Shown one piece after another: positions 15,480-22,264 of a stretch of DNA of 26,465 nt. Source of the DNA: a virus. The position numbers and the translations under genes are program-made. Numbering within the stretch: the first letter of the stretch is position 1; each line of letters starts with the position of its first letter. Location: IMG/VR virus record IMGVR_UViG_3300036799_000088, positions 1 to 26,465 of that record. One strand, 5' to 3'. The notes under the pieces were generated by a model, which worked only from the letters and a program-made list of their open reading frames with translations, had not been told where the DNA came from and did not search any database.

Positions 15480-15868
15480 CGGAGCACCACAGGCTTGCCG
15501 AGATCGCGGTGACCCACCACGGCTAGCCGTTGGGTCGAGGTCAGCCGGTAGGCGAGGTGATCGGCGAGAACCACGGAGCGATGCCGCCCCCCCGCGCAGC
15601 CGATGGCGACCCTCAGCGCCACTCCGCGATCCAGGGCGATCGGGTAGATGGCGTCGATCGCGATGAGTAGGCCGTTGATCAAACCAAGAGCGCCGGGAGT
15701 CTCCAGTACCCGCTGGATGACCTGCACATTTTGACCGTTGAGTTCCCGGAATGCCGGATCGATGTGGGGGTCCCGCAGGTGGCGCCGGACATCGACGGTG
15801 AGGTCGTAGTCTCCTGGCAGCTCACCGTGTAGGTAGCCGAACGATCTAATAACGATGGGGTTGGACAA
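15476..15868 (-). CDS. Free-standing RapZ C-terminal domain protein
   Basis: 130 residues. TTG 15868 is the start: AGGAGG lies 5 nt upstream and promoter copy c precedes it. Nearly every signature of the RapZ (YvcJ) C-terminal domain is present: IRSFGY (7-12), DVRRHLRDPH (26-35), an LNGQ motif, AIGCAGGRHRSVVLADHLA (88-106) and HRDL (120-123). In RapZ this half binds small RNA and senses an amino sugar metabolite; the N-terminal P-loop ATPase half is absent here. First gene of the fifteen-gene unit. A role in RNA binding or metabolite sensing is inferred from the family. Confidence 0.9.
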   Translation of the reverse strand: MSNPIVIRSFGYLHGELPGDYDLTVDVRRHLRDPHIDPAFRELNGQNVQVIQRVLETPGALGLINGLLIAIDAIYPIALDRGVALRVAIGCAGGRHRSVVLADHLAYRLTSTQRLAVVGHRDLGKPVVLR

Positions 15869-15888
15869 AGGAACCTCCTGGACGTCGA

Positions 15889-15911
15889 CCGGAACGAGGT
15901 TCAGCCTACCA
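15889..15911 (-). promoter_or_regulatory. Extended -10 promoter with GTTCCGG start element (copy c)
   Basis: The minus strand reads TGG-TAGGCT, 7 nt, GTTCCGG, about 20 nt before the TTG start of the RapZ-like gene. A 5-bp inverted repeat (AGCCT 15903-15907 / AGGCT 15915-15919) spans the -10 box. The preceding gene's stop (15918-15920) is only 7 nt upstream. Confidence 0.75.
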
Positions 15912-15917
15912 TACAGG

Positions 15918-16196
15918 CTAGACCTTGCCCCGGCGGGAATAGGCCCCCCGCGACCGCGTCGGCGACTGGTTCGGAATCACCGGCTCCGCGCCCCCGTCAT
16001 CGAGCGCGGCCATCGCCGCCGGGATGCAGCGCGGATGCACCCCACCGTGCGTCGGGTGACGCCACACCGTCATCCGACTACACGCGATGCAGCGGTGCAG
16101 CGGCCCATCATCAACCAGCACCGCCAGCCACAACAGCGTCTCGATCGGCCCGACAACATCAACAACCCCGGTGTCGGAGCCGATCCACTCACTCAC
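15918..16196 (-). CDS. Small Cys/His protein after primase
   Basis: 92 residues from GTG 16196, overlapping the primase gene by 8 nt. CIAC (36-39) with His47, His50 and Cys57 suggests a zinc site. A hydrophobic N-terminal stretch (IETLLWLAVLVDD) precedes it and the C-terminus is Arg-rich. No family recognised. It ends the primase unit, and promoter copy c follows at once. Confidence 0.7.
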   Translation of the reverse strand: MSEWIGSDTGVVDVVGPIETLLWLAVLVDDGPLHRCIACSRMTVWRHPTHGGVHPRCIPAAMAALDDGGAEPVIPNQSPTRSRGAYSRRGKV

Positions 16197-18519
16197 CGCC
16201 GATCACCCGAATGTCATTGCGCTTGTCGTCACTGTCGCGCTGCGCCGCCCGCATCCCCACCTGCGCCCACAACTCCGCATCCACCAGATCCTCCGGAACC
16301 CGAACCCACTGCTCCGCGTCATGCACCACCCGATTGCCCTCCTCGATGCCCATCCCCGCACGCACCTTGCAACGCAACTCCCCCAACGTGTCGCCCATGT
16401 GCGCCGCATCCGGCGGAGTGTGCCCCAAGCGCTGCATCGCCCCCCGGATGTTCACCAGCGGGATCCACACCCCATCGTCGTCAGTCACCCACGGATCACG
16501 CGTCGTGCACGCCGTGGCGAACAGTCCCGTGCCCGTCGAGTGCCGCAACAGCCCCACCACCGCCAAGCGCATCGCCTCAGCCGGGGTACCGGCCGGCATG
16601 TCCCGGCACAGCTCGTACATCAACTTCAGGCCCTGCTCATCAGAACGCCACTCCCGCATCACGTCGACGAACAGGTTCAGGTCGTGCTGCAAGATTCCCG
16701 ACACCCGCGCACGGGCATCCCAGTCGCCTTTGGCGTGCCAACGCGTCGCCCCCACCGAACCCGGCCGCCACGTGCCCCCCTTGACCACGGAGTCGACACT
16801 GCGGCGCAGCCACACCCGGACCTCGTTGTTGCCAGTGAGCTTGCGTTCCCCCACCGTCCACACCGTCACCCCCGGCGGCAACCCCAGCGCCGTGGACAGC
16901 TGCGCGCACTGCAACTCCTCTGTGGAGTTGCGCGGCCCGCGTGGCAGCGAGTCGTCAATGCCCTGACGGGGCGCGACCGGCGCGTCGGCGTGCTCAGCGA
17001 GCAGATCGGGCTCCACCGGGGGCACCGCCCGCAGTAGGGGCGGCTCCGGGGCGTCGCCTTCATTGTCCGGCCCGGATCCAACGCTGACGTCACTTTCGTT
17101 GGAATCGGGCCCCGGCGCTCCAACCTGGGTTGGGGCCGGCGGCTCACCCTCCAACGTAACGGCGTTTTCGTTATAGGCCAGCCCGTCATCTACAACTTCT
17201 GATGCAGATGCCTCTACAGCATCTGGACTAGCTCCCAGATTGGGATCAGTTTGGGGCTGGCTTGGAGCCGGGTTGTCGTCATCCCCCTGAGCGGCCACCT
17301 CCGCCGTGACCGCCTGGATCGCCGCCAGGTGCCCCTCCGTCGTCGACTCCCGAGCCCGCATCGACGCCAGCACCCGGCCGATCGTGCGGCCGATGTAGTA
17401 GGCGCCCCGCCGGGCCGGATCAACCTTCTCCACCCGGTGATCTATGCGCAGCCGTCGGCACATCAGCGCTTCAGCGACACAGTCCAGGCCGATGTTCTCC
17501 CGCAGCAGTGCCGTCACCAGCGCCGCGTCAATACTGGAATGATCATTGTCGTACTGGGCGTCGGCCGCCCCGGACCAGATCGCCGCCAGCTCCGGCGCCC
17601 ACCCCGAATCGAGAATCGCTCCGAGCCAGTCCGGCACGTAAGCCGGTGCCAGCAGGCGCACGCCCGCCCACAAGCCCGGCAGATCCACCCCCGCGATGGT
17701 CTGGCCACCGTTACCGGCGTCCCCACCGCGCAGGGGTCCGAGCAGCTTCTCCGGCGCGAGCACCGCCCGGATGTCGTCGAGGTCATAGCGACGCGACGCG
17801 TCGACATCGAGCAACACCACCGGACGGTGATCACCAGCGACCTTGCGGTTATAGGAGCCGGGGCAGCGCACCAAACGGTTCGTGTCCGTCGTCGGATCCA
17901 CATGCCAGCCACCCAGGCGTTTCGCCCGAATCTGGAGGCTCTTGACGAACGACCACGCCAACTCCTCACCAGCCGCCCGGTCAGCGGCGATCCGGGACGG
18001 GTCGATGATCGGCACACCGTCGTCGTCGAAGTCCACGCAGCCGTAGATCAGTGGCTCGGCCAGACGCCAGTGCGCCTGCACCCCGTGACCGGTGTTGACC
18101 AACGCGGTAGGCATCAGGCCAGTGCAGCGGGCGACCGCGACAGCGGTCTCTAAGTCGGGAACCAGGGGCATGCGGGAACCGTGCGCCACCCCAGCAATAT
18201 CAATGTCGGACCACAACCAGGCCAGGCCGTCCACATCGGCCATGGCCAGGCGCTTATAAGCCTTGCCGGTCTGCGGGTCGATCGCGCGGGCGCCACGAGT
18301 GAGGCCCACCCCGACGTAGACCCCCACCGTGGTACTTGCTGCGGCGTGGGTGGTGATCGCAGACGCAAGGCTGTCCGCCGTAGCAGGCAGCCAATGCGTC
18401 TGCGGTCCCAGCGCCTCGGATGAGAACGTTGAGAGCGTCAACCTCAACCCGTCCAGCATCCCGCCGTGATCGCCGAGCAGCGCGCCTGCGAAGGTTCGCG
18501 CCTGCTCGGCGTCGCTCAC
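16189..18519 (-). CDS. Primase-polymerase (AEP superfamily), large form
   Basis: 776 residues from GTG 18519 (GTGA overlap, AGGGAC upstream). The N-terminal ~300 residues hold an archaeo-eukaryotic primase core: WLWSDIDIAG with DxD at 105-107, NTGHGVQAHW (142-151), WHVDPTTDTNRLVRCPGSYN (205-224). These enzymes start and extend DNA strands. Residues ~410-520 are a Pro/Asp/Glu-rich linker. The last ~250 residues form a separate domain of unknown type with no Walker motif, so this is not the usual primase-helicase fusion. No other DNA polymerase lies in the window. Confidence 0.85.
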   Translation of the reverse strand: MSDAEQARTFAGALLGDHGGMLDGLRLTLSTFSSEALGPQTHWLPATADSLASAITTHAAASTTVGVYVGVGLTRGARAIDPQTGKAYKRLAMADVDGLAWLWSDIDIAGVAHGSRMPLVPDLETAVAVARCTGLMPTALVNTGHGVQAHWRLAEPLIYGCVDFDDDGVPIIDPSRIAADRAAGEELAWSFVKSLQIRAKRLGGWHVDPTTDTNRLVRCPGSYNRKVAGDHRPVVLLDVDASRRYDLDDIRAVLAPEKLLGPLRGGDAGNGGQTIAGVDLPGLWAGVRLLAPAYVPDWLGAILDSGWAPELAAIWSGAADAQYDNDHSSIDAALVTALLRENIGLDCVAEALMCRRLRIDHRVEKVDPARRGAYYIGRTIGRVLASMRARESTTEGHLAAIQAVTAEVAAQGDDDNPAPSQPQTDPNLGASPDAVEASASEVVDDGLAYNENAVTLEGEPPAPTQVGAPGPDSNESDVSVGSGPDNEGDAPEPPLLRAVPPVEPDLLAEHADAPVAPRQGIDDSLPRGPRNSTEELQCAQLSTALGLPPGVTVWTVGERKLTGNNEVRVWLRRSVDSVVKGGTWRPGSVGATRWHAKGDWDARARVSGILQHDLNLFVDVMREWRSDEQGLKLMYELCRDMPAGTPAEAMRLAVVGLLRHSTGTGLFATACTTRDPWVTDDDGVWIPLVNIRGAMQRLGHTPPDAAHMGDTLGELRCKVRAGMGIEEGNRVVHDAEQWVRVPEDLVDAELWAQVGMRAAQRDSDDKRNDIRVIGGE

Positions 18520-19436
18520 GTCCCTGCGCCCTCACCGTGATCGGCGAAGTCGCCACCCAAACCGCCGTCACCCGACGGCGCCGGGGCGTCACCCGCTGCC
18601 GCAGCGGCCAACACCTCCGGAGTGAGCAGCGCACCGAACGCATCGGAGTAGGCCTTCGCGGCGTGCGCCGGGGAACCCTCCTCCGGTCCGCCCGCCTTCG
18701 TTGCCCGAACACCGGGCAGCGCACCAGCGAGCTTGACCACGATCTCGCCGTACTTATTACCGTTCTTCACGCGCTCCACCAGGGAGAACGCCAGCTTGAA
18801 ACCGGAGTAGTGCGCGCGGGTCTTCACCGTCAGTTCGATCATCGCCTTGCGCACCGCCGCCAGCGACGTCGGCGGCACCTGGATCAGCATCGGCAGCATC
18901 GACTCCGCCTCCAGGACGAACAGCAGCTTCTGCTGCTTGCACGCCTTGCCCTTCGCGCCTTCCTTCGGTGAGCTGCCCCACTGGTCCTGCGGGCAACCAG
19001 CGCACAACCGCTTCGGCTCGGCACCGAGCACCGACACTGGGAGGTTTTCGTGCGAAAGGTCACCCAGGTCCCCGTAGAGGCCCATCGGGTCCGGCGTCTT
19101 ACCGTCGGTCGACCAGCACGACGGGGGCTCGCTGGACAGCTCCACACCGGGCCAGTACACCCGTGAGTCCGCCCAGTGAATCGGGATCGCCTCGATCACC
19201 GGCACCCGAGTTGCGGCCCCCAGCGCACTGGGAATCTTCCACTCAGTGTCGCCGCCCGTGGGCACTCCCACCCGCACCAGGTCGGACAGATCCAGCTTGC
19301 CGCCCACGTTGGCGCCGAAGGCTTCCAGCATCCCGTCAATGCCCTCGATCAACGCCGGGTAGTCCGCGACGTCGACCTGCTCAAGCGTCGCCAGCAACCC
19401 CGTGGGCTGCCGCTTCGCAACCGTTCCACCTGCCAT
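18516..19436 (-). CDS. Four-Cys replication-module protein, possible ssDNA-binding protein
   Basis: 306 residues from ATG 19436 with AGGAGGAG upstream. The middle holds a four-Cys site: Cys107 (PSCWSTDG), Cys145 and Cys148 (CAGCPQDQWGSS) and Cys166 (GKACK). It is followed by a beta-rich core (LLFVLEAESMLPMLIQVPPTSL), and the C-terminus is low-complexity and acidic (GDGGLGGDFADHGEGAGT). Proteins with this pattern sit next to phage primases and helicases. An acidic tail plus a central zinc site recalls phage ssDNA-binding proteins, but this is inference. It is coupled to the primase gene. Confidence 0.75.
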   Translation of the reverse strand: MAGGTVAKRQPTGLLATLEQVDVADYPALIEGIDGMLEAFGANVGGKLDLSDLVRVGVPTGGDTEWKIPSALGAATRVPVIEAIPIHWADSRVYWPGVELSSEPPSCWSTDGKTPDPMGLYGDLGDLSHENLPVSVLGAEPKRLCAGCPQDQWGSSPKEGAKGKACKQQKLLFVLEAESMLPMLIQVPPTSLAAVRKAMIELTVKTRAHYSGFKLAFSLVERVKNGNKYGEIVVKLAGALPGVRATKAGGPEEGSPAHAAKAYSDAFGALLTPEVLAAAAAGDAPAPSGDGGLGGDFADHGEGAGT

Positions 19437-19500
19437 GTTCCACCACTCCTCCTGCTAGAAGACCCCAGCGAACCCACTGCCCACCGGGGGGTAACACCAC

Positions 19501-19548
19501 CCTCCAAGCCGGGCGCGGGGAGCGTTCAGCTTGCCCCGCGCCCGGAGG
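19501..19548 (-). terminator. Strong GC-rich hairpin inside the primase unit
   Basis: CCGGGCGCGGGG (19509-19520) and CCCCGCGCCCGG (19534-19545) are perfect 12-bp inverted complements with a 13-nt loop that can pair further (AGC/GCT). It begins about 6 nt after the stop of the coiled-coil gene and lies 70 nt before the next start. No U-tract follows. No copy of the promoter element lies between it and the next gene, so it may be a partial terminator, a processing site or an mRNA-stability element. Confidence 0.55.
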
Positions 19549-19550
19549 TT

Positions 19551-20123
19551 TCAGCGGCCCGACGCGCCGTCAGGGGCACCGTCGAGCACGGAACTCACAG
19601 CACCGGACATCCGGGCCCGTGCCCGGCTCGGCCGCGAGTTGGTGAAGCCGACCTTCCACACCTCGGAAGGTTCGATCAGCTTCGCGACGTTCGGCGGAAT
19701 CGGCTTGCCTTCTGCTTCGAGGTCCCGCAGCCACGCGGAGAGCGTGTTCGAGTTGTAGCCCTCCGGAGTGACCATGTGGGCCAGTCCGTCGGCGCGCAGC
19801 GCGGCGGCCACCTCAGCGGCCGTGGTCTCCTCAGCGCGCTTACGCGCCCAGATCATCGAGCCCAGCGCGCCCTTGACGCCGTCGAGCTTGATCTCGTCGG
19901 TGCCAGCGGCAACGTACTGCTCAGTGAGCAGCGCCTGCCCCTCGTCGATCAGTACGGCGAGTTCCTTGATGCGGCGGGAGTGTTCCTTACGTTCGACCTC
20001 CCAGGCACGCACCTGGCGAAATAGCTGCGGGTCGACGCTGATGTTTGCCGGGGCCGGCGGGGTCGGATCGGGGTCGCCGACGGCCAGGGCTGGGGCTTCA
20101 CTTTGGGTAGCGGAAGTAGACAT
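19551..20123 (-). CDS. Coiled-coil replication-module protein
   Basis: 190 residues from ATG 20123, with AGGAG upstream and promoter copy d behind it. After a Pro/Ala-rich N-terminus, residues ~34-70 (EVERKEHSRRIKELAVLIDEGQ) form a charged helix likely to coil. The C-terminal half (NTLSAWLRDLEAEGKPIPPNVAKLIEPSEVWKVGF) matches a pattern seen in phage proteins next to recombination or replication genes. Exact role unknown. First gene of the unit that leads to the primase. Confidence 0.75.
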   Translation of the reverse strand: MSTSATQSEAPALAVGDPDPTPPAPANISVDPQLFRQVRAWEVERKEHSRRIKELAVLIDEGQALLTEQYVAAGTDEIKLDGVKGALGSMIWARKRAEETTAAEVAAALRADGLAHMVTPEGYNSNTLSAWLRDLEAEGKPIPPNVAKLIEPSEVWKVGFTNSRPSRARARMSGAVSSVLDGAPDGASGR

Positions 20124-20145
20124 CTAGATCTCCTCACTCAGTGGA

Positions 20146-20168
20146 CCGGAACAAATGAAACCTTACCA
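20146..20168 (-). promoter_or_regulatory. Extended -10 promoter with GTTCCGG start element (copy d)
   Basis: The minus strand reads TGG-TAAGGT, 7 nt, GTTCCGG, about 23 nt before ATG 20123. Upstream, GTCACA stands 17 nt from the -10 and matches TTGACA at four of six bases, the best -35 candidate among the six copies. The previous gene's stop lies 7 nt upstream of TGG. Confidence 0.75.
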
Positions 20169-20174
20169 TACTGA

Positions 20175-20735
20175 TCAGCTGTTGTGACGCAGGGTGCATC
20201 CGTGTTTGCGAAGCAGAGCTACCGAGTTCAGCACCCCCCGAGCGTTACTGGGGGTGGACGGAATGTAGACCTTCGCCCCGTCAGGGGCGTGGACACGCAG
20301 GTGACGCGACGTCTGCTCGTAGTGCACCCCCTCCTCGCGCAACATCCGCAGCAGGCCGTCATGGTCCTGGGGCCCGGTCTGGTGTGCCGGGCGACGCTTA
20401 CGCCGCGTGGGGCCCTGGGTGCGCCCGTCGTACTGCGCCGGCACCGTGCCCTGCTCATAACGCCACGTGGCCAGAATCGAGCCGTCCGAGCTGACCAGCA
20501 CCACCTGACCCGCCGCCCAGCGGCGCTCCCGGTCGAGGTGATCGGAGTCCGGAGTGACCATCTCTGGGTCGTAGTAGGCCCGTGTGATCGCCGCGACGCG
20601 CACCTTGCGGCTAGCCGCAGCGCGGATCCGGTCAGTGCAGGGAGGTAGGCAGATCTCGCCCCAGTCGATGTCTTCGGCTTCGCCCCGAGCCCAGGCTTGC
20701 AGTCCGGCTAGGTCGTCGTCGGTAATAGGGTCCAT
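20175..20735 (-). CDS. Protein with HicA-like C-terminal domain
   Basis: 186 residues from ATG 20735, with GAGGGAGAG upstream. The first ~100 residues are an unrecognised alpha/beta region (WAAGQVVLVSSDGSILATWRY). After a basic linker (RRKRRPAHQ), residues ~125-183 read GVHYEQTSRHLRVHAPDG, KVYIPSTPSN and a final LRKHGCTL helix. That order resembles the small dsRBD-like fold of HicA mRNA interferases, with a His near the usual catalytic place. A variant of this domain is common in actinophages without HicB; toxicity is not implied. It is a one-gene unit between promoter copies e and d. Confidence 0.75.
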   Translation of the reverse strand: MDPITDDDLAGLQAWARGEAEDIDWGEICLPPCTDRIRAAASRKVRVAAITRAYYDPEMVTPDSDHLDRERRWAAGQVVLVSSDGSILATWRYEQGTVPAQYDGRTQGPTRRKRRPAHQTGPQDHDGLLRMLREEGVHYEQTSRHLRVHAPDGAKVYIPSTPSNARGVLNSVALLRKHGCTLRHNS

Positions 20736-20763
20736 CGCGGTCTCTCCCTCGGTACGTTGGGTG

Positions 20764-20786
20764 CCGGAACAGGACCCAACTTACCA
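20764..20786 (-). promoter_or_regulatory. Extended -10 promoter with GTTCCGG start element (copy e)
   Basis: The minus strand reads TGG-TAAGTT, 7 nt, GTTCCGG, about 29 nt before ATG 20735. The stop codon of the exonuclease gene (20789-20791) is only 2 nt upstream of the element. No convincing -35. Confidence 0.75.
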
Positions 20787-20788
20787 CA

Positions 20789-21649
20789 CTATGTAGTCGC
20801 GGGCACCCTCGGTAACAACGGCCAGCACCCCACGGCTTGCGCCGCCACCCGATCCGCCGCCTCCGGCAGCTGCTCAATCCACGCCTTGCACTCCACCTCA
20901 GTCATGTCGCCCCGCGCGACCTTCTCCCGCGCCTTCTCCCGCGCCTTCGGAGTGCGCCAGTACTCGGCCAGCCCCAGCTGGCCCTCCTCATGCCACCGGA
21001 CCTGCGCCTCATGCAGCGCGGCACCATCCCCGCCCGCGATCAACGCCCGCGCCGCCTTCGTCGCCTTGTTCGGCGGCCACTTCCCGCGCGGCCACGTGTT
21101 GTTACAACACCGCGCGGTGATCTTGTGCGCCAGCCGGCCAGCCGCCAGGCAGTCCGCCATCGCATCGTGCGCGTCATCGCCCAACGGGATGCCGTAGTGG
21201 CGGCACTGACTCGACAGCGTCCGCTCCCCGGGGCGGTACATATCGCACGCCTTGTCCAGCAACAGCGTGTCAATCACCGGACCCCGTACCCGCAGCTCCA
21301 CACCCATCGCGCGGCCCAACTCGCGATCGGTCAGCGTGAGGTCATAGCCGACGTTGTGCCCGATGATCGGCACATCGGGCGCCCACACGGCCAAAACGTG
21401 AAGCAGCTCGTGCATCACATGCTCAATAGGCTCACCCTCGCGCTGCGCCCGCTCCGTGGTGATCTTGTGCACCGCCACCGCGTCGGCCGGAATCTCGCGG
21501 CGCGGCTGAACCAGCCACTTCAGCGCACGCGGGTCGCGGCCAGGCACCAGATGAACCACCGCAGCCTGGATCATGAACGCCTCATCGGGATCCGGTGAGT
21601 CCGACTCGATGTCGAACAGCAACCGCTCACCCGCGTTCCAATGCGTCAC
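20789..21649 (-). CDS. DnaQ-like 3'-5' exonuclease (DEDDh)
   Basis: 286 residues from GTG 21649 (GTGA overlap); the open frame to 21685 lies inside the neighbour. The DEDDh motifs are clear: LLFDIESDS (Asp13, Glu15), GHNVGYDLTLTD (Asp103) and DDAHDAMADCLAA (His161, Asp166). This is the proofreading-exonuclease fold using two metal ions. After ~residue 175 an extra ~110-residue helical region follows (KAREKAREKVARGD), absent from the minimal domain. It may serve the primase-polymerase as proofreader or degrade DNA or RNA ends. Confidence 0.9.
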   Translation of the reverse strand: MTHWNAGERLLFDIESDSPDPDEAFMIQAAVVHLVPGRDPRALKWLVQPRREIPADAVAVHKITTERAQREGEPIEHVMHELLHVLAVWAPDVPIIGHNVGYDLTLTDRELGRAMGVELRVRGPVIDTLLLDKACDMYRPGERTLSSQCRHYGIPLGDDAHDAMADCLAAGRLAHKITARCCNNTWPRGKWPPNKATKAARALIAGGDGAALHEAQVRWHEEGQLGLAEYWRTPKAREKAREKVARGDMTEVECKAWIEQLPEAADRVAAQAVGCWPLLPRVPATT

Positions 21650-21912
21650 CGCCGCCGCCCCCCGTTGCTCGCCACCGGCTTGCACGACGCCAGGTGAGCC
21701 CGGTAGAGCCCGCCCCGCGTCTTGCGCACGATCTCACGATCGACGCGGGGCACCGTGCGCACCCGCAGCACCTGAGAACGCCACGCCACTTCGAGCATCC
21801 CGTCAGGGTGCGGCTCCGGTTCCACCGCCATCGGCACGCCATTGTCGGTCGTCGCCACCATCACCAGCGCCCGACACACCCCGCACGGGGTGACCCTGCC
21901 CAACGCTTCCAC
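21646..21912 (-). CDS. Small Cys-rich protein
   Basis: 88 residues from GTG 21912, with GGAGG 7 nt upstream and promoter copy f behind it. CGVC (10-13) and HLASC (73-77) give a C-x2-C ... H-x3-C zinc pattern around a beta-rich middle (MLEVAWRSQVLRVRTV). The C-terminus is Arg-rich. Coupled to the exonuclease gene. Function unknown. Confidence 0.7.
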   Translation of the reverse strand: MEALGRVTPCGVCRALVMVATTDNGVPMAVEPEPHPDGMLEVAWRSQVLRVRTVPRVDREIVRKTRGGLYRAHLASCKPVASNGGRRR

Positions 21913-21934
21913 GGACGAACCTCCACATTGCGAG

Positions 21935-21957
21935 CCGGAACGAACCTCAGTCTACCG
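21935..21957 (-). promoter_or_regulatory. Extended -10 promoter with GTTCCGG start element (copy f)
   Basis: The minus strand reads CGG-TAGACT, 7 nt, GTTCCGG, about 22 nt before GTG 21912. The first base of the TGG is C here, the only copy with that change. The previous stop (21973-21975) lies 15 nt upstream. No clear -35. Confidence 0.7.
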
Positions 21958-21972
21958 GGAGGGTCCGACCGT

Positions 21973-22263
21973 CTACAGGCTGCTCGCCCGTGGATGAATC
22001 CGGGCGACCGTCTCCGGATCATCTACCCGATGTTTCGGCGCATCCGGATCGCCCTCCCTGCCCTGCCACTGCCGGAAACGGTCAGCCAGCCGGCGAACAT
22101 CATCGCAGTAATCCGGATCCATCCCCCACGTCAAAGCTGCTTCCGCGTACGCATCCAGCGCGGCCGACGCGGCCGGATCCGAAGCACCAATCACGAAGTA
22201 GGGCCAGTCGGGCACCGTCCCGTCGCGGCGCTGCACCAAATACTTATCCCACAGTCTCGCCAT
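21973..22263 (-). CDS. Small conserved actinophage-type protein
   Basis: 96 residues from ATG 22263, one base after the helicase stop. The pattern DWPYFVIGASDPAASAALDAYAEAALTWG (~19-47) followed by a DVRRLADRF helix is of a type common in actinophage genomes, with no assigned function. Probably all helical. It closes the unit that enters from the right edge. Confidence 0.7.
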   Translation of the reverse strand: MARLWDKYLVQRRDGTVPDWPYFVIGASDPAASAALDAYAEAALTWGMDPDYCDDVRRLADRFRQWQGREGDPDAPKHRVDDPETVARIHPRASSL

Positions 22264-22264
22264 G

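Noticed and set aside
16087-17037. Plus-strand frame opposite the primase
   Set aside because: Arg/His/Pro-rich antisense shadow with no motifs; the primase frame is continuous.
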